Shown piece after piece: positions 53,239 through 63,210 of a stretch of DNA of 64,000 bases. The position numbers and the translations under genes are program-made. The stretch comes from Dysgonomonas sp. PH5-45 (GTDB lineage Bacteria > Bacteroidota > Bacteroidia > Bacteroidales > Dysgonomonadaceae), in NCBI RefSeq assembly GCF_029893235.1, contig NZ_JARXWE010000010.1, positions 1-64,000 of the forward strand, read 5' to 3'. Every line of letters begins with the position of its first letter. Positions within the stretch are counted from its first letter, which is position 1. The notes below the pieces were generated by a model. It was not told the origin of the DNA. It did not search any database and saw nothing but the letters and a program-made list of their open reading frames with translations.

Positions 53239-54624
53239 ATGAACGAACCTAAAATATTGATGCTGAAGAAATCGTTGAGCTTTCTGATAGCTATTCTTCT
53301 CTTTATTTTTATCTACGACCTGAACAGGCTTTACCCCCTGTTTGATGATGATTGGGAATACTCGTTTGTTTTCCTGACCTCGGATAGGATTGATAGCATG
53401 ACGGAGATATTCCGGTCGCAATACGCCCATTATATGGAATGGGGCGGGAGGGCAGTTCTGCACGTTATAGTACAACTTTTGCTCTGGTGTGGCGAGGGTG
53501 TGTGCGATGTGGTAAGTAGTTTGGTGTTCGTTGCCTTCGTTTTTGTTATTTACAGGCTTACCAACAAAGGAAACAGGGCTAACCCCCTCCTTCTTCCGGT
53601 AGTGGCTTTGTTGTTATGGTTATTGCTGCCCGACTTTGGCGAATCTGTGCTTTGGTTTACGGGTGCGGTCAATTATTTGTGGGGCACTCTTATTATCCTT
53701 GCCTTTCTGTATCCCTATATATCTTATTTCAGAAGCAAAACGGATGGTGGAAATTTTACATTCAACTTGCCGGATAAGAAGTTAAGTATCGTTCTATTCT
53801 TTATTTTCGGGATAGTAGCGGGATGGACAAACGAAAACATGGCCGTTGCAATGCTGGCTATGCTCACGGTTTGTCTTTTTGTTATACGCGGAAGGCATAG
53901 GCGTATAGCCGTTTGGTTTTTGGCGGGATACATAGGAGCTTGCATAGGCGCCGCCCTGATGATTATTGCTCCCGGAAACCGTCTGCGCTATATGACGGAG
54001 CTTCGCCACCAAGGGCTGCCCGAAAGATATACCATAGACCTTTATCTGAAAAGGTTTACAGAACTCATGGGCGATTTCGCATCGTATATGCTCGTTCCGC
54101 TGGCTATTTATATAGCCTTTAGCCTGTTGTTTTGGTTCACGACAGGTAAGGAGAACAAAAAACAGATATTATCTGTATCTTTGTTGTTTGCTTTCGGGGC
54201 TTTTGTGGCGTGTTTGGCTACGGTTGCTTCGCCGGTGTTTGCTCCGCGCGCATGGTTTGGCATAATCAGTTTGTTTATTGCCGCCATCATGTTTCTGTAT
54301 GCAAACCTCGATTTCGGAAAAGCTTATATAAAAACGATAAACGGGCTTTCAATAATAGGCCTCTTATTGTATTTTGCATTCACTTACCCCCAAGGGCGAG
54401 CCGAATTGGTAAGGATAAAAGATATTTACAACAAACGTGAGGCGGAACTGAACAAGCAAAAATCGGAAGGGCACAAAAACATAGTGCTTCATGGCGGGGT
54501 GTTCAAAAAACGTGAAGACTTGGTTATACCCAAGATGTATGACTTTACGACCGACCCCAACGATTGGATGTACAAAACATATAGCCGCTACCACGAAGTG
54601 GAGACGGTTGTTATTGTAGACTAA
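53239..54624 (+). CDS. DUF6056-like polytopic membrane protein
   Basis: The 461-residue protein has about 11 membrane helices. After the first helix comes PLFDDDWEYSF, whose acidic residues resemble the catalytic loop of GT-C glycosyltransferases, and the sequence ends in a short soluble tail after the last helix. This layout fits DUF6056, which is suspected to be a glycan-building membrane enzyme, but activity is not shown. It lies 61 bases before metH. Confidence 0.75.
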   Translation: MNEPKILMLKKSLSFLIAILLFIFIYDLNRLYPLFDDDWEYSFVFLTSDRIDSMTEIFRSQYAHYMEWGGRAVLHVIVQLLLWCGEGVCDVVSSLVFVAFVFVIYRLTNKGNRANPLLLPVVALLLWLLLPDFGESVLWFTGAVNYLWGTLIILAFLYPYISYFRSKTDGGNFTFNLPDKKLSIVLFFIFGIVAGWTNENMAVAMLAMLTVCLFVIRGRHRRIAVWFLAGYIGACIGAALMIIAPGNRLRYMTELRHQGLPERYTIDLYLKRFTELMGDFASYMLVPLAIYIAFSLLFWFTTGKENKKQILSVSLLFAFGAFVACLATVASPVFAPRAWFGIISLFIAAIMFLYANLDFGKAYIKTINGLSIIGLLLYFAFTYPQGRAELVRIKDIYNKREAELNKQKSEGHKNIVLHGGVFKKREDLVIPKMYDFTTDPNDWMYKTYSRYHEVETVVIVD

Positions 54625-54685
54625 ACATCTACGGTTAATGTCAAGAAAAAGAAAAAACCTATATATACTGTAAAATACTTGATTG

Positions 54686-57600
54686 ATGAAACATAATATC
54701 AGAGAGATACTGAACGAAAGAATCCTTATCCTTGATGGAGCTATGGGGTCTTTGATACAAGAATATAAACTCTCGGAAGAAGATTTCCGTGGCGAACGTT
54801 TCAAAGATGTTGTAATACTGCAAAAGGGCAATAACGACCTTCTTTGCCTTACCCGCCCCGATGTGATAGAGGCCATTCACGTTAAATATCTGGATGCGGG
54901 AGCCGATATTATAGAAACAAACAGTTTCAATGCTAATGCTATCTCGTTAGAAGATTACGATATGGTACCCTTGGCAAAAGAAATCAACATTGCCGCAGCT
55001 CGGATAGCACGCCAAGCAGCCGACAGATATACAGCCCAGAACCCCGGTAAACCCCGCTTTGTGGCAGGGTCGATAGGGCCTACCAACAAAACCACGTCTA
55101 TGAGCCCACGGGTGGAAGACCCGATGTACCGTGCCGTGAACTATGACGATATGCGCCATGCCTACAAAGAGCAGATAGAGGGACTCATTGAAGGTGGGGT
55201 AGACTTGTTGCTGGTGGAAACCATCTTCGACACCCTTAACGCTAAAGCGGCTTTGTTTGCCGCCGAAGAAGTGATGGCCGAGCGAGGCATTGATATACCG
55301 GTAATGATTTCGGTAACCCTTTCCGATAAGGCGGGGCGTACGCTTTCGGGGCAAACCATAGGCGCGTTCCTTGCCTCGGTGAGCCACATAAACTACCTGT
55401 CGGTGGGGCTTAACTGTTCGTTTGGTGCTTCCGATATGAAACCTTTTCTGAAGGAAATAGGGCGTTTGTCTCCTTCGTTTATTTCGGCTTACCCCAATGC
55501 AGGTTTGCCCAATCAGTTTGGAGAGTACGACGAGACGCCCGAAATTATGGCTCGCCAGATAAAAGAATACATAGACGAAGGTCTTGTTAACATATTGGGA
55601 GGCTGCTGTGGAACAACCCCTGCGCATATTGCCCGCTATGTAAGCTTAGTTGAAGGAGCCGTACCACACAAACCTGCCGAAAAGCCCTGTTATATGTGGC
55701 TTTCGGGCTTGGAGCTGCTCGAAGCGAAGCCCGAAATAAATTTCATCAACGTGGGCGAACGCTGTAATGTGGCAGGTTCACGGAAATTCCTCCGCCTGAT
55801 AAAAGAAGAAAAATACGAAGAGGCTCTGAGCATTGCCCAGAAACAAGTCGAAGACGGCGCTCAGATTCTGGACGTGAATATGGACGAGGGGCTGTTGGAT
55901 GGAGTGAGGGAAATGACCAATTTTCTGAACCTTATGTCGTCCGACCCCGATGTGTCGCGTGTGCCTGTAATGATAGACTCTTCTAAATGGGAGGTTATAG
56001 AAGCCGGATTGAAGTGCGTGCAGGGCAAAGCTGTGGTTAATTCCATTTCTCTGAAAAACGGGGAGGCCGAGTTTTTGCATCATGCCCGTTTGATTCGCCG
56101 GTATGGAGCTGCTGTTATTGTTATGGCTTTCGACGAAGTAGGGCAGGCCGATACATATCAGCGGCGTATAGAGATATGCGGCCGGGCATACAAACTGCTT
56201 GTTGACGATGGTTTTAATCCGATGGATATTGTTTTCGACCCCAATGTGTTAGCCATTGCAACAGGAATTGAAGAACACCGTAACTATGCTGTGGATTTTC
56301 TGCGAACCATAGAGTGGGTTAAAGCAAACTTGCCCCATGCCAAGATAAGCGGAGGGGTGAGCAACCTTTCGTTTTCGTTCCGAGGAAACGACTATATCCG
56401 TGAGGTGATGCATTCGGTATTCCTTTACCATGCCATTCAGCGAGGGATGGATATGGGTATCGTGAATCCGGGACAGTCTATAATTTATGACGATATTCCT
56501 GTCGATTTGCGTAATTTGGTCGAAGATGTGGTACTGAATCGCAGGGAAGAGGCTACCGACCAACTGATAGAGTATGCCGAACGTATTAAAAACGAAAAAA
56601 GTAATCAGGGCGAAGGCAAGGTCGAAGAATGGCGGTCGTTCCCCCTCGATCAGCGCATAGAATATGCCTTGGTGAAAGGTATAAGCGACTATCTGGAAGA
56701 AGATATGCAAGAGGCTTTGGCAGCCTATCCCAGAGCTGTGGATATAATAGATAAACCCCTTATGGCGGGGATGAATAAGGTGGGCGACTTGTTTGGTTCG
56801 GGCAAGATGTTTTTGCCGCAGGTAGTTAAGACCGCGCGTACCATGAAACGTGCCGTGTCTATACTACAACCTACCATCGAAGCTCAGAAGGATTCGTCTT
56901 CGGGCTCTAACAGCGCAGGCAAGTTGGTGATAGCAACCGTCAAGGGTGATGTACACGACATAGGAAAGAATATAGTTTCCATTATTCTGGCTTGTAATAA
57001 CTATGAGGTGATTGACCTCGGAGTTATGGTTCCGCCCGAAGTTATTATTCAAAGGGTGAAAGAGGAAAAACCCGACATCCTTTGCTTGAGCGGACTGATA
57101 ACCCCTTCGCTCGAGGAAATGAGCATCGTTGCCCACGAAATGGAAAAAGTCGGCTTCACGATACCCCTTATGATAGGTGGGGCAACAACCTCGAAACTGC
57201 ATACAGCCATAAAAATAGCCCCCAAATACAATAACGGTTCGGTTGTTTACGTGAAAGATGCTTCGCAGGCTCCGGCGGCGGTGGCAAAGCTTATAAGCTC
57301 CACTCAAAGAGGCGAGTATGTGAAGCAAATAAAAGAAGAGTATCAAGTCCTGCGCGATTCGATGGCCGACAAAAAAGTAGAACTACTACCTTTGCAGGAA
57401 GCCATAAACAACAGTCTGAAAATAGATTGGAGCGCTTACCAACCACCCAAACCACAGGTTGCGGGCAGACAGGTAATACCTCATATCCCTCTCGAAGAGA
57501 TTATACCCTTTATCGATTGGAAGTTCTTTTTCCATTCGTGGAACCTGTCGGCACGTTATGCTTCGGTACAGGGATTGCACGATTGCCCCGGTTGCAAAGC

Positions 57601-58381
57601 CGAATGGGTGAACTCGTTTCCGGAAACGGAACGCGAAAAAGCAGCCGAAGGTATGCGGCTTTACGAAGACGCCAAGGCTATGCTGCATCGGCTTGCTTAT
57701 GAAAAAGCGGATTACGTGAAGGCCGTTTTTGGTATCTACAAGGCGTATGCCGAAGATGAATCGGTTTATGTAGACGGAATCCGTTTCCCGATGCTCCGTC
57801 AGCAGAAAAAAAACGAAACAGATACATGCCTTTCCCTTTGCGACTTTGTAGCTCCCCGCGATAGCGGAAAAACCGATTATGTGGGTGCTTTTACTGTTAC
57901 GGCAGGGGTAGGTGCTAACGAACTGTTTGCGCAGTACGAACGCCAAGGCGATGAATACAATGTGTTGCTGCTGAAGTCGGTTTTAGACCGTTTGGCTGAG
58001 GCTGCAACCGAGTATATACATGCCCAAATACGCAAAAAATACTGGGGTTTTGCTCCTGACGAAGATTTGACCGTAAGCGAAATGTTTGCTCTTAAGTATC
58101 AGGGCATCCGTCCGGCTGTGGGATATCCGTCTATGCCCGACCAATCGGTTAACTTTTTGTTGAATAACGATTTGTTGCATTCGGCAGATATAGGCGTTGA
58201 ACTGACCGAAAACGGAGTAATGCTGCCTAATGCTTCGGTTAGCGGATTGATATTTGCGCATCTTCAGGCAAAATACTTTACCGTGGGGAAAATATCGGAA
58301 CAGCAAGCCGAAAGTTATATAGAGCGTAGGGGTATAGATGATGCAGCGATGCGTAAATTTTTGGCAACAAATCTGATTTGA
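54686..58381 (+). CDS. metH: Cobalamin-dependent methionine synthase
   Basis: The 1231-residue MetH is complete and close to the E. coli length of 1227. The homocysteine domain has its zinc cysteines in GLNCSFGA and GGCCGTTP. The pterin domain contains [17 protein letters not shown]. The cobalamin module has the His-on loop [13 protein letters not shown]. The C-terminal activation domain (from about 910) contains [12 protein letters not shown]. The ATG at 54686 is preferred to a TTG one codon earlier. Only 61 bases separate it from the upstream gene, and no cobalamin riboswitch fits in that space. Confidence 0.97.
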   Translation: MKHNIREILNERILILDGAMGSLIQEYKLSEEDFRGERFKDVVILQKGNNDLLCLTRPDVIEAIHVKYLDAGADIIETNSFNANAISLEDYDMVPLAKEINIAAARIARQAADRYTAQNPGKPRFVAGSIGPTNKTTSMSPRVEDPMYRAVNYDDMRHAYKEQIEGLIEGGVDLLLVETIFDTLNAKAALFAAEEVMAERGIDIPVMISVTLSDKAGRTLSGQTIGAFLASVSHINYLSVGLNCSFGASDMKPFLKEIGRLSPSFISAYPNAGLPNQFGEYDETPEIMARQIKEYIDEGLVNILGGCCGTTPAHIARYVSLVEGAVPHKPAEKPCYMWLSGLELLEAKPEINFINVGERCNVAGSRKFLRLIKEEKYEEALSIAQKQVEDGAQILDVNMDEGLLDGVREMTNFLNLMSSDPDVSRVPVMIDSSKWEVIEAGLKCVQGKAVVNSISLKNGEAEFLHHARLIRRYGAAVIVMAFDEVGQADTYQRRIEICGRAYKLLVDDGFNPMDIVFDPNVLAIATGIEEHRNYAVDFLRTIEWVKANLPHAKISGGVSNLSFSFRGNDYIREVMHSVFLYHAIQRGMDMGIVNPGQSIIYDDIPVDLRNLVEDVVLNRREEATDQLIEYAERIKNEKSNQGEGKVEEWRSFPLDQRIEYALVKGISDYLEEDMQEALAAYPRAVDIIDKPLMAGMNKVGDLFGSGKMFLPQVVKTARTMKRAVSILQPTIEAQKDSSSGSNSAGKLVIATVKGDVHDIGKNIVSIILACNNYEVIDLGVMVPPEVIIQRVKEEKPDILCLSGLITPSLEEMSIVAHEMEKVGFTIPLMIGGATTSKLHTAIKIAPKYNNGSVVYVKDASQAPAAVAKLISSTQRGEYVKQIKEEYQVLRDSMADKKVELLPLQEAINNSLKIDWSAYQPPKPQVAGRQVIPHIPLEEIIPFIDWKFFFHSWNLSARYASVQGLHDCPGCKAEWVNSFPETEREKAAEGMRLYEDAKAMLHRLAYEKADYVKAVFGIYKAYAEDESVYVDGIRFPMLRQQKKNETDTCLSLCDFVAPRDSGKTDYVGAFTVTAGVGANELFAQYERQGDEYNVLLLKSVLDRLAEAATEYIHAQIRKKYWGFAPDEDLTVSEMFALKYQGIRPAVGYPSMPDQSVNFLLNNDLLHSADIGVELTENGVMLPNASVSGLIFAHLQAKYFTVGKISEQQAESYIERRGIDDAAMRKFLATNLI

Positions 58382-58405
58382 AATTATAGATAATCTGGAA
58401 AGGGC

Positions 58406-60226
58406 ATGAAAAATAGACTGGCGTTATTTTTTAGTATTTTCTTCTATTTCGTTCTGATATTTTGTATCGGTAAAACTGTGTTTATGCTTGTGAATAGTCC
58501 GGCGGGCTACGAATTTTCGTTTGCCGATTGGGGCAATGTTTTGCTGCACGGGCTTTCGCTCGATTTTTCGATGAGCGGATACCTGATGGTGTTTCCGGCA
58601 TTGATGCTGATTGCGTCTATCTGGTTTAAGCCCGAAATTGTGGGGAAGATACTGAATGTCTATTTTCTGATTGTGTTGAGCCTTGTAGCCATAATCGGTG
58701 TTGTTGATATTATACTGTATCCTTATTGGGGATTTCATTTCGACTCGTCGGTGTTTCTTTATCTGAAAAATCCGAAAGGAGCTTTGGCAAGTGCTTCTGT
58801 TTGGGAAATGGTGATAGGCGTTGTAGCAATGGTTGGGATTGTTGCTATCCTCTACATAGGATATGTATTTGCGATAGGCAGGCAGGTAAAAGCTTTGTCA
58901 GTGCCTAAGCGTATAGGCGCAACCTGTGTGGTATTGTTGCTGCTTACGGCAGCCTTGTTCCTGCCGATAAGAGGTGGGGTAACGGTTTCGACGATGAATG
59001 TAGGCAAAGCCTATTTCAGCGATAATATGTTTCTGAACCATGCGGCTATTAATCCGCAGTTTAATTTGATGTATTCGTTTTCTAAGTCGGAAGATTTTGG
59101 TAACCAATATCAGTTTTTCGATAAGCAAGAAGCCGGTAGGATATTTGCGGAGTTGAACAATCAACCTCCGTGCGACAGTATTCCTCAATTGCTGACTACT
59201 AACCGCCCGAATATAATCCTCTTCATGCTGGAAAGCTTTTCGGCAGATGTAGCCCTTAATCCTCAAATAGCACCTAATCTGTGCCGCATGGCTGGCCAAG
59301 GAGTGCTGTTTAGTAATTTTTACGCAAACAGTTTCCGTACAGACAGGGGGCTTGTATCCATACTGAGCGGATATCCGGGACACCCTACGGTGGCTATAAT
59401 GAAGTATCCCCAGAAAACACAAAAGTTACCAACCATCACTAAAACGCTGAAAGATAATGGTTATGAACTTTCGTTCCACTACGGAGGGGATGCCGATTTT
59501 GCAAATATGCGTTCGTATTTTGTTGGGGCATGCGGCATCAGCAATATCACTGAAGATGAAGAATTCCCTTTGGCACAGCGTCTTACTAAATGGGGTGTGC
59601 CTGACGAGCATCTGTTAGACCGTCTTTACTCGGATTTAACGACCACGCAACAAGATAAACCCTTTATGGCAACAGTGCTAACATTGAGCAGTCACGAGCC
59701 GTTTGATGTATCCACAAAGAAGTTCGGAGAGCCGTTCCTCAATTCGATAGCTTATACCGACAGTTGTATAGGTGTTTTCATGGATAAGCTGAAGGCCACG
59801 GATTTGTGGAGTAATACCCTTGTCGTTTTTGTGGCCGACCATGCCATGCAATCTTACCCGAAAGGTGCTGAGAGTAACTCTCCGCATCGCTTTCATATTC
59901 CGCTTGTCTGGGCAGGTGGGGCGGTTAAACAGCCTCTTGTAGTGAGCGACTACGGCTCGCAAAACGATTTGGCTGCAACCTTGCTGTCGCAACTCAAAAT
60001 AGGACACAAGGAGTTTATTTTCAGTAAAGATATGATGAATCCGTTGGCAGATAAGTTTGCTTTTTATTCGTATGTAAACGGCTTTTCGATGACCGACCGC
60101 GCAGGGACAATCGTTTACGATAACGACAAAGGCGGTATCCTGAAAATTACAGGCAATAAAGACATGATGGATAAGAAAGCCAAAGCATTTTTCCAAACCA
60201 TGTATTCCGATTTAGGTAGCCGGTAA
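58406..60226 (+). CDS. LTA synthase-like membrane sulfatase
   Basis: The 606-residue protein has five N-terminal membrane helices (up to about residue 190) and a large periplasmic sulfatase-fold domain from about 260. The metal-binding and nucleophile blocks are NIILFMLESFSAD, the FRTDRGLVSILSG loop with the nucleophile Thr, and a VVFVADHAMQ block. Members move phosphoglycerol or phosphoethanolamine to glycans or lipids; the acceptor here is unknown. It lies 24 bases after metH. Confidence 0.9.
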   Translation: MKNRLALFFSIFFYFVLIFCIGKTVFMLVNSPAGYEFSFADWGNVLLHGLSLDFSMSGYLMVFPALMLIASIWFKPEIVGKILNVYFLIVLSLVAIIGVVDIILYPYWGFHFDSSVFLYLKNPKGALASASVWEMVIGVVAMVGIVAILYIGYVFAIGRQVKALSVPKRIGATCVVLLLLTAALFLPIRGGVTVSTMNVGKAYFSDNMFLNHAAINPQFNLMYSFSKSEDFGNQYQFFDKQEAGRIFAELNNQPPCDSIPQLLTTNRPNIILFMLESFSADVALNPQIAPNLCRMAGQGVLFSNFYANSFRTDRGLVSILSGYPGHPTVAIMKYPQKTQKLPTITKTLKDNGYELSFHYGGDADFANMRSYFVGACGISNITEDEEFPLAQRLTKWGVPDEHLLDRLYSDLTTTQQDKPFMATVLTLSSHEPFDVSTKKFGEPFLNSIAYTDSCIGVFMDKLKATDLWSNTLVVFVADHAMQSYPKGAESNSPHRFHIPLVWAGGAVKQPLVVSDYGSQNDLAATLLSQLKIGHKEFIFSKDMMNPLADKFAFYSYVNGFSMTDRAGTIVYDNDKGGILKITGNKDMMDKKAKAFFQTMYSDLGSR

Positions 60227-60246
60227 GAAACCTACGTCATTTTTTT

Positions 60247-61923
60247 TCATAAAAGCAAAGCGAGTATCAGCTGTGCAAATATTATCCGCAGGAACATAGA
60301 CACGGGGTAGACTGTGGCGTAGCCAACGGCTGGTTCGTCGGTGTCGACCAGCGAGTTCGCATAATCGAGAGCCATAGGGTTGGCCATGCTTCCGCAGAGC
60401 ATCCCTGCCGTTTTTGAGTAGTTGAACCGGAATATCTTTATCGAGGCAAATCCAACAATCAGTACCGGTACTATGGTTATTGTGAAGCCAAGAGCAACCC
60501 ACAGCAAGCCGTCTCCTTGAAATATTGTTTCGAAGAAATGCTCGCCGGCATCCAACCCCAAACAAGCAAGATAGATAACGATACCCAACTGACGGAGCAT
60601 CAAATTGGCACTCTGCGTAGTATAAGTGGTCAAGCCTATGCGCGGGCCAAAGGCTCCCATCAGTATCCCAACGATGATAGGACCTCCGGCAATGCCCAGT
60701 TTAATAGGAACGCTCATTCCTGGAAAAGGGATAGGGATTGAACCTAATATCAGCCCAAGGGCTATACCTGTGAAAATGGCTATAAGGTTAGGATTGCGCA
60801 GCCGTTTCACCTCGTTGCCCAATAGTTTGGCTACGTTCTCTATGGCGTTATATTCGCCTACGATGGTCAGTTTGTCGCCCATTTGTAAAGACAGTTCGGG
60901 CGAAGCCAGAAGCTCTATCCCGGCACGGTTTACACGGGTGATGTTTATTCCGTATATATTCCGCAGTTTCAGACTGCCCAATTTAACTCCATTGAATTTT
61001 TTACGGGTGATGATAATGAGGCGCGAAACCAAATGGCTGTTGTCTATATGGTTCCAATCAACGTCTTCTTTGTTCCAGTCTACGTTTTCCTGCTCGCCAA
61101 GCAGGGCGGTGATGTCGTTGACGTCGGCTTTTATGGAAATAACCAACAGGTGGTCGTTCACAAATAACTGGCTGTCGGATGTGGGTATGGTAACTTTTCC
61201 ATCGCGCCAGATGCGGGATATTACAAACTTCTTGGGCGAGTGTTGCATTATCTCCATGATGGTTTTGCCCGATATTTTGGGGTTGCGCACTTGGAATTCG
61301 CCTACATAAGTGCCTTTGTCCTTTTTTTCGTGGTCGTCATTGGTATTGCTTTTGGGCATGGCATAGTTGCGAATCAAGGCTATTGCAAGGATAACCCCTA
61401 CAACGCCCAATGGATAAGCGATGGCGCAGGCCAAAGCCATACTCGACATACCGGCTTGGCTGTCGGGAACCATTTGTGCCAACGTTTGTTGTGCCGCACC
61501 AAGTGCAGGGGTGTTGGTTACCGCTCCGCAAAGTATCCCTACCATATCGGGCAGGGGCACATGGATTGTGTAGTGCAAAACAAGGGTGGTGAGAATACCC
61601 AGAATGATAACCGAAAAGGCGGCAATGTTGAGTTTCAGGCCTCCTTTTTTCAGAGAAGGGAAAAAGCCGGGCCCTACCTGAAGCCCCAGTGAGTAGATGA
61701 ATAGAATGAGCCCGAAGTTCTGCGCAAAATAAAGCATATCGCGGTTCACATCCATTCCGAAGTGTCCCAGTACGATTCCCATGAAAAAGACAAAGGTTAT
61801 ACCCAACGAAATGTTGAATATCTTGATTTTTCCTAACTGCAACCCGATTGCCGAAACAGCGGATATGAGTATTACCGTCTGAATGGTTGACGGTGTGAAG
61901 ATTATATTTTCTAACCAGTCCAT
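60247..61923 (-). CDS. YidE-type putative transporter (AspT family)
   Basis: The 558-residue protein has two sets of about five membrane helices, each with a Gly and Pro-rich signature (QVGPGFFPSLKKGG and GGPIIVGILMGAFGPRIG), separated by two TrkA-C/RCK-type regulatory domains (about 195-390; for example VGEFQVRNPKISGKTIMEI and LGSLKLRNIYGINITRV). It resembles E. coli YidE and AspT-family antiporters. The substrate is unknown. It is convergent to the LTA synthase-like gene, 20 bases apart. Confidence 0.88.
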   Translation of the reverse strand: MDWLENIIFTPSTIQTVILISAVSAIGLQLGKIKIFNISLGITFVFFMGIVLGHFGMDVNRDMLYFAQNFGLILFIYSLGLQVGPGFFPSLKKGGLKLNIAAFSVIILGILTTLVLHYTIHVPLPDMVGILCGAVTNTPALGAAQQTLAQMVPDSQAGMSSMALACAIAYPLGVVGVILAIALIRNYAMPKSNTNDDHEKKDKGTYVGEFQVRNPKISGKTIMEIMQHSPKKFVISRIWRDGKVTIPTSDSQLFVNDHLLVISIKADVNDITALLGEQENVDWNKEDVDWNHIDNSHLVSRLIIITRKKFNGVKLGSLKLRNIYGINITRVNRAGIELLASPELSLQMGDKLTIVGEYNAIENVAKLLGNEVKRLRNPNLIAIFTGIALGLILGSIPIPFPGMSVPIKLGIAGGPIIVGILMGAFGPRIGLTTYTTQSANLMLRQLGIVIYLACLGLDAGEHFFETIFQGDGLLWVALGFTITIVPVLIVGFASIKIFRFNYSKTAGMLCGSMANPMALDYANSLVDTDEPAVGYATVYPVSMFLRIIFAQLILALLL

Positions 61924-61971
61924 CTTTACGCTGACAATTCTGATGCAGATTTTTGCATCAAATTAAAAACA

Positions 61972-63210
61972 CTACATCATCTTGTTTTGTATCTTATCAG
62001 CTAAATCAATAGCTTTTTTTATGCAAACATCCATATTGTAATATTGCCATTCGCCAAATCGTCCCAATGTGTAAAGCCCAATACTATCTATGTAATTTTT
62101 GATGTCTGTTGTAGCTTTTTTATAATTGTCGTCAAAAACAACATACGCTAAATCTGAGTTATTATAATCAATAGGAGTGAGTAAAGAACTGTCTTTTTTG
62201 CCTGCGTTTACCATTTCATCAAAAGTATGCTTTCCAATAACCTCGGATGTTGCATAATTTTGATTAGGTATATTGAAAGAACCAATATGGATGTATCGGT
62301 GGAACAAATAATCATTGTTGGGGATATAAGTCCATGTTTTGTTTGTTGGTTTTGTTTTCCATAGCACATTCGATATCCCGTTCCCTTTAAGAAGCTGTGC
62401 ACTATTCTTAATGTAGTCTGGAGCCTGTGTTAAGGCTTGTGTAAAATCATTAAGAGGTGTTGTGTTTATTATAAGATCGTATTCTTGATCGTTGTTTATA
62501 GCCCATTTTTTCGAGTCCGAATCATAGTCAATAGACTGTACGTCGAAATTATATAATATATTCAGATTATGAGCCAAGGCATCTATAAAAGTGTTTTGGT
62601 TATTTGATTTTGGATAGTAAAATTCAAAATGAGGCATATTGTCGTCCATGTTTGCCATTAAGCCATCGAAAAACATTTTTTTATTAGGTATCGGAAGTTT
62701 ATCTTCTACCCATAAATGGCTCATCTTATTAGGCTCGTTATTCCATATTTTTGTGTTGTATGGAATGAAATACTCTTCGGCAAAGGCATTCCCGAATTTT
62801 TTTCTGAACCACTCCTCCAGATTTGGGTAATGACCATCGTCAACCGCATTAATGAAATCGAAAGTTAGTTTTTGAGCTAATTCGGGATCATGTTGATATA
62901 TTTGTCTGATTGAGAATTCAATCGGATAATCTATCTCGTAATCATAGAATCTGATTCGGGAGTTCCTTTTTATTTTATTCCATTCTTCGAGCGGAAGTAT
63001 TTTGTTAAAAATAAAGTCACGTACATCATCGTATTTGGTGTTAAAGCAGTGTCCGCCAACAGTGTGATAGGCAAACCCATCTACGCTTTTAGTTCGGGCA
63101 ATCCCCCCATGTATTTCTTTTTTCTCTAATACATCAATTTCAAATTCATTATTTAGCAATTGGGCTATACTCAAGCCGCTAACTCCTGCTCCTAATACAG
63201 CTATTCTCAT
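61972..63210 (-). CDS. FAD-dependent oxidoreductase, UDP-galactopyranose mutase-like
   Basis: The 412-residue protein has an N-terminal FAD motif AVLGAGVSGLSIAQLL with a second GGIARTK block, and a C-terminal GRFGEWQYYNMD block like that of UDP-galactopyranose mutase. The middle includes YFIPYNTKIWN. It could be a UDP-Galp mutase or another NAD(P)/FAD-dependent glycan enzyme; the two cannot be separated by eye. The gene is AT-rich. Its start overlaps the stop of the glycosyltransferase gene by 4 bases. Confidence 0.8.
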   Translation of the reverse strand: MRIAVLGAGVSGLSIAQLLNNEFEIDVLEKKEIHGGIARTKSVDGFAYHTVGGHCFNTKYDDVRDFIFNKILPLEEWNKIKRNSRIRFYDYEIDYPIEFSIRQIYQHDPELAQKLTFDFINAVDDGHYPNLEEWFRKKFGNAFAEEYFIPYNTKIWNNEPNKMSHLWVEDKLPIPNKKMFFDGLMANMDDNMPHFEFYYPKSNNQNTFIDALAHNLNILYNFDVQSIDYDSDSKKWAINNDQEYDLIINTTPLNDFTQALTQAPDYIKNSAQLLKGNGISNVLWKTKPTNKTWTYIPNNDYLFHRYIHIGSFNIPNQNYATSEVIGKHTFDEMVNAGKKDSSLLTPIDYNNSDLAYVVFDDNYKKATTDIKNYIDSIGLYTLGRFGEWQYYNMDVCIKKAIDLADKIQNKMM

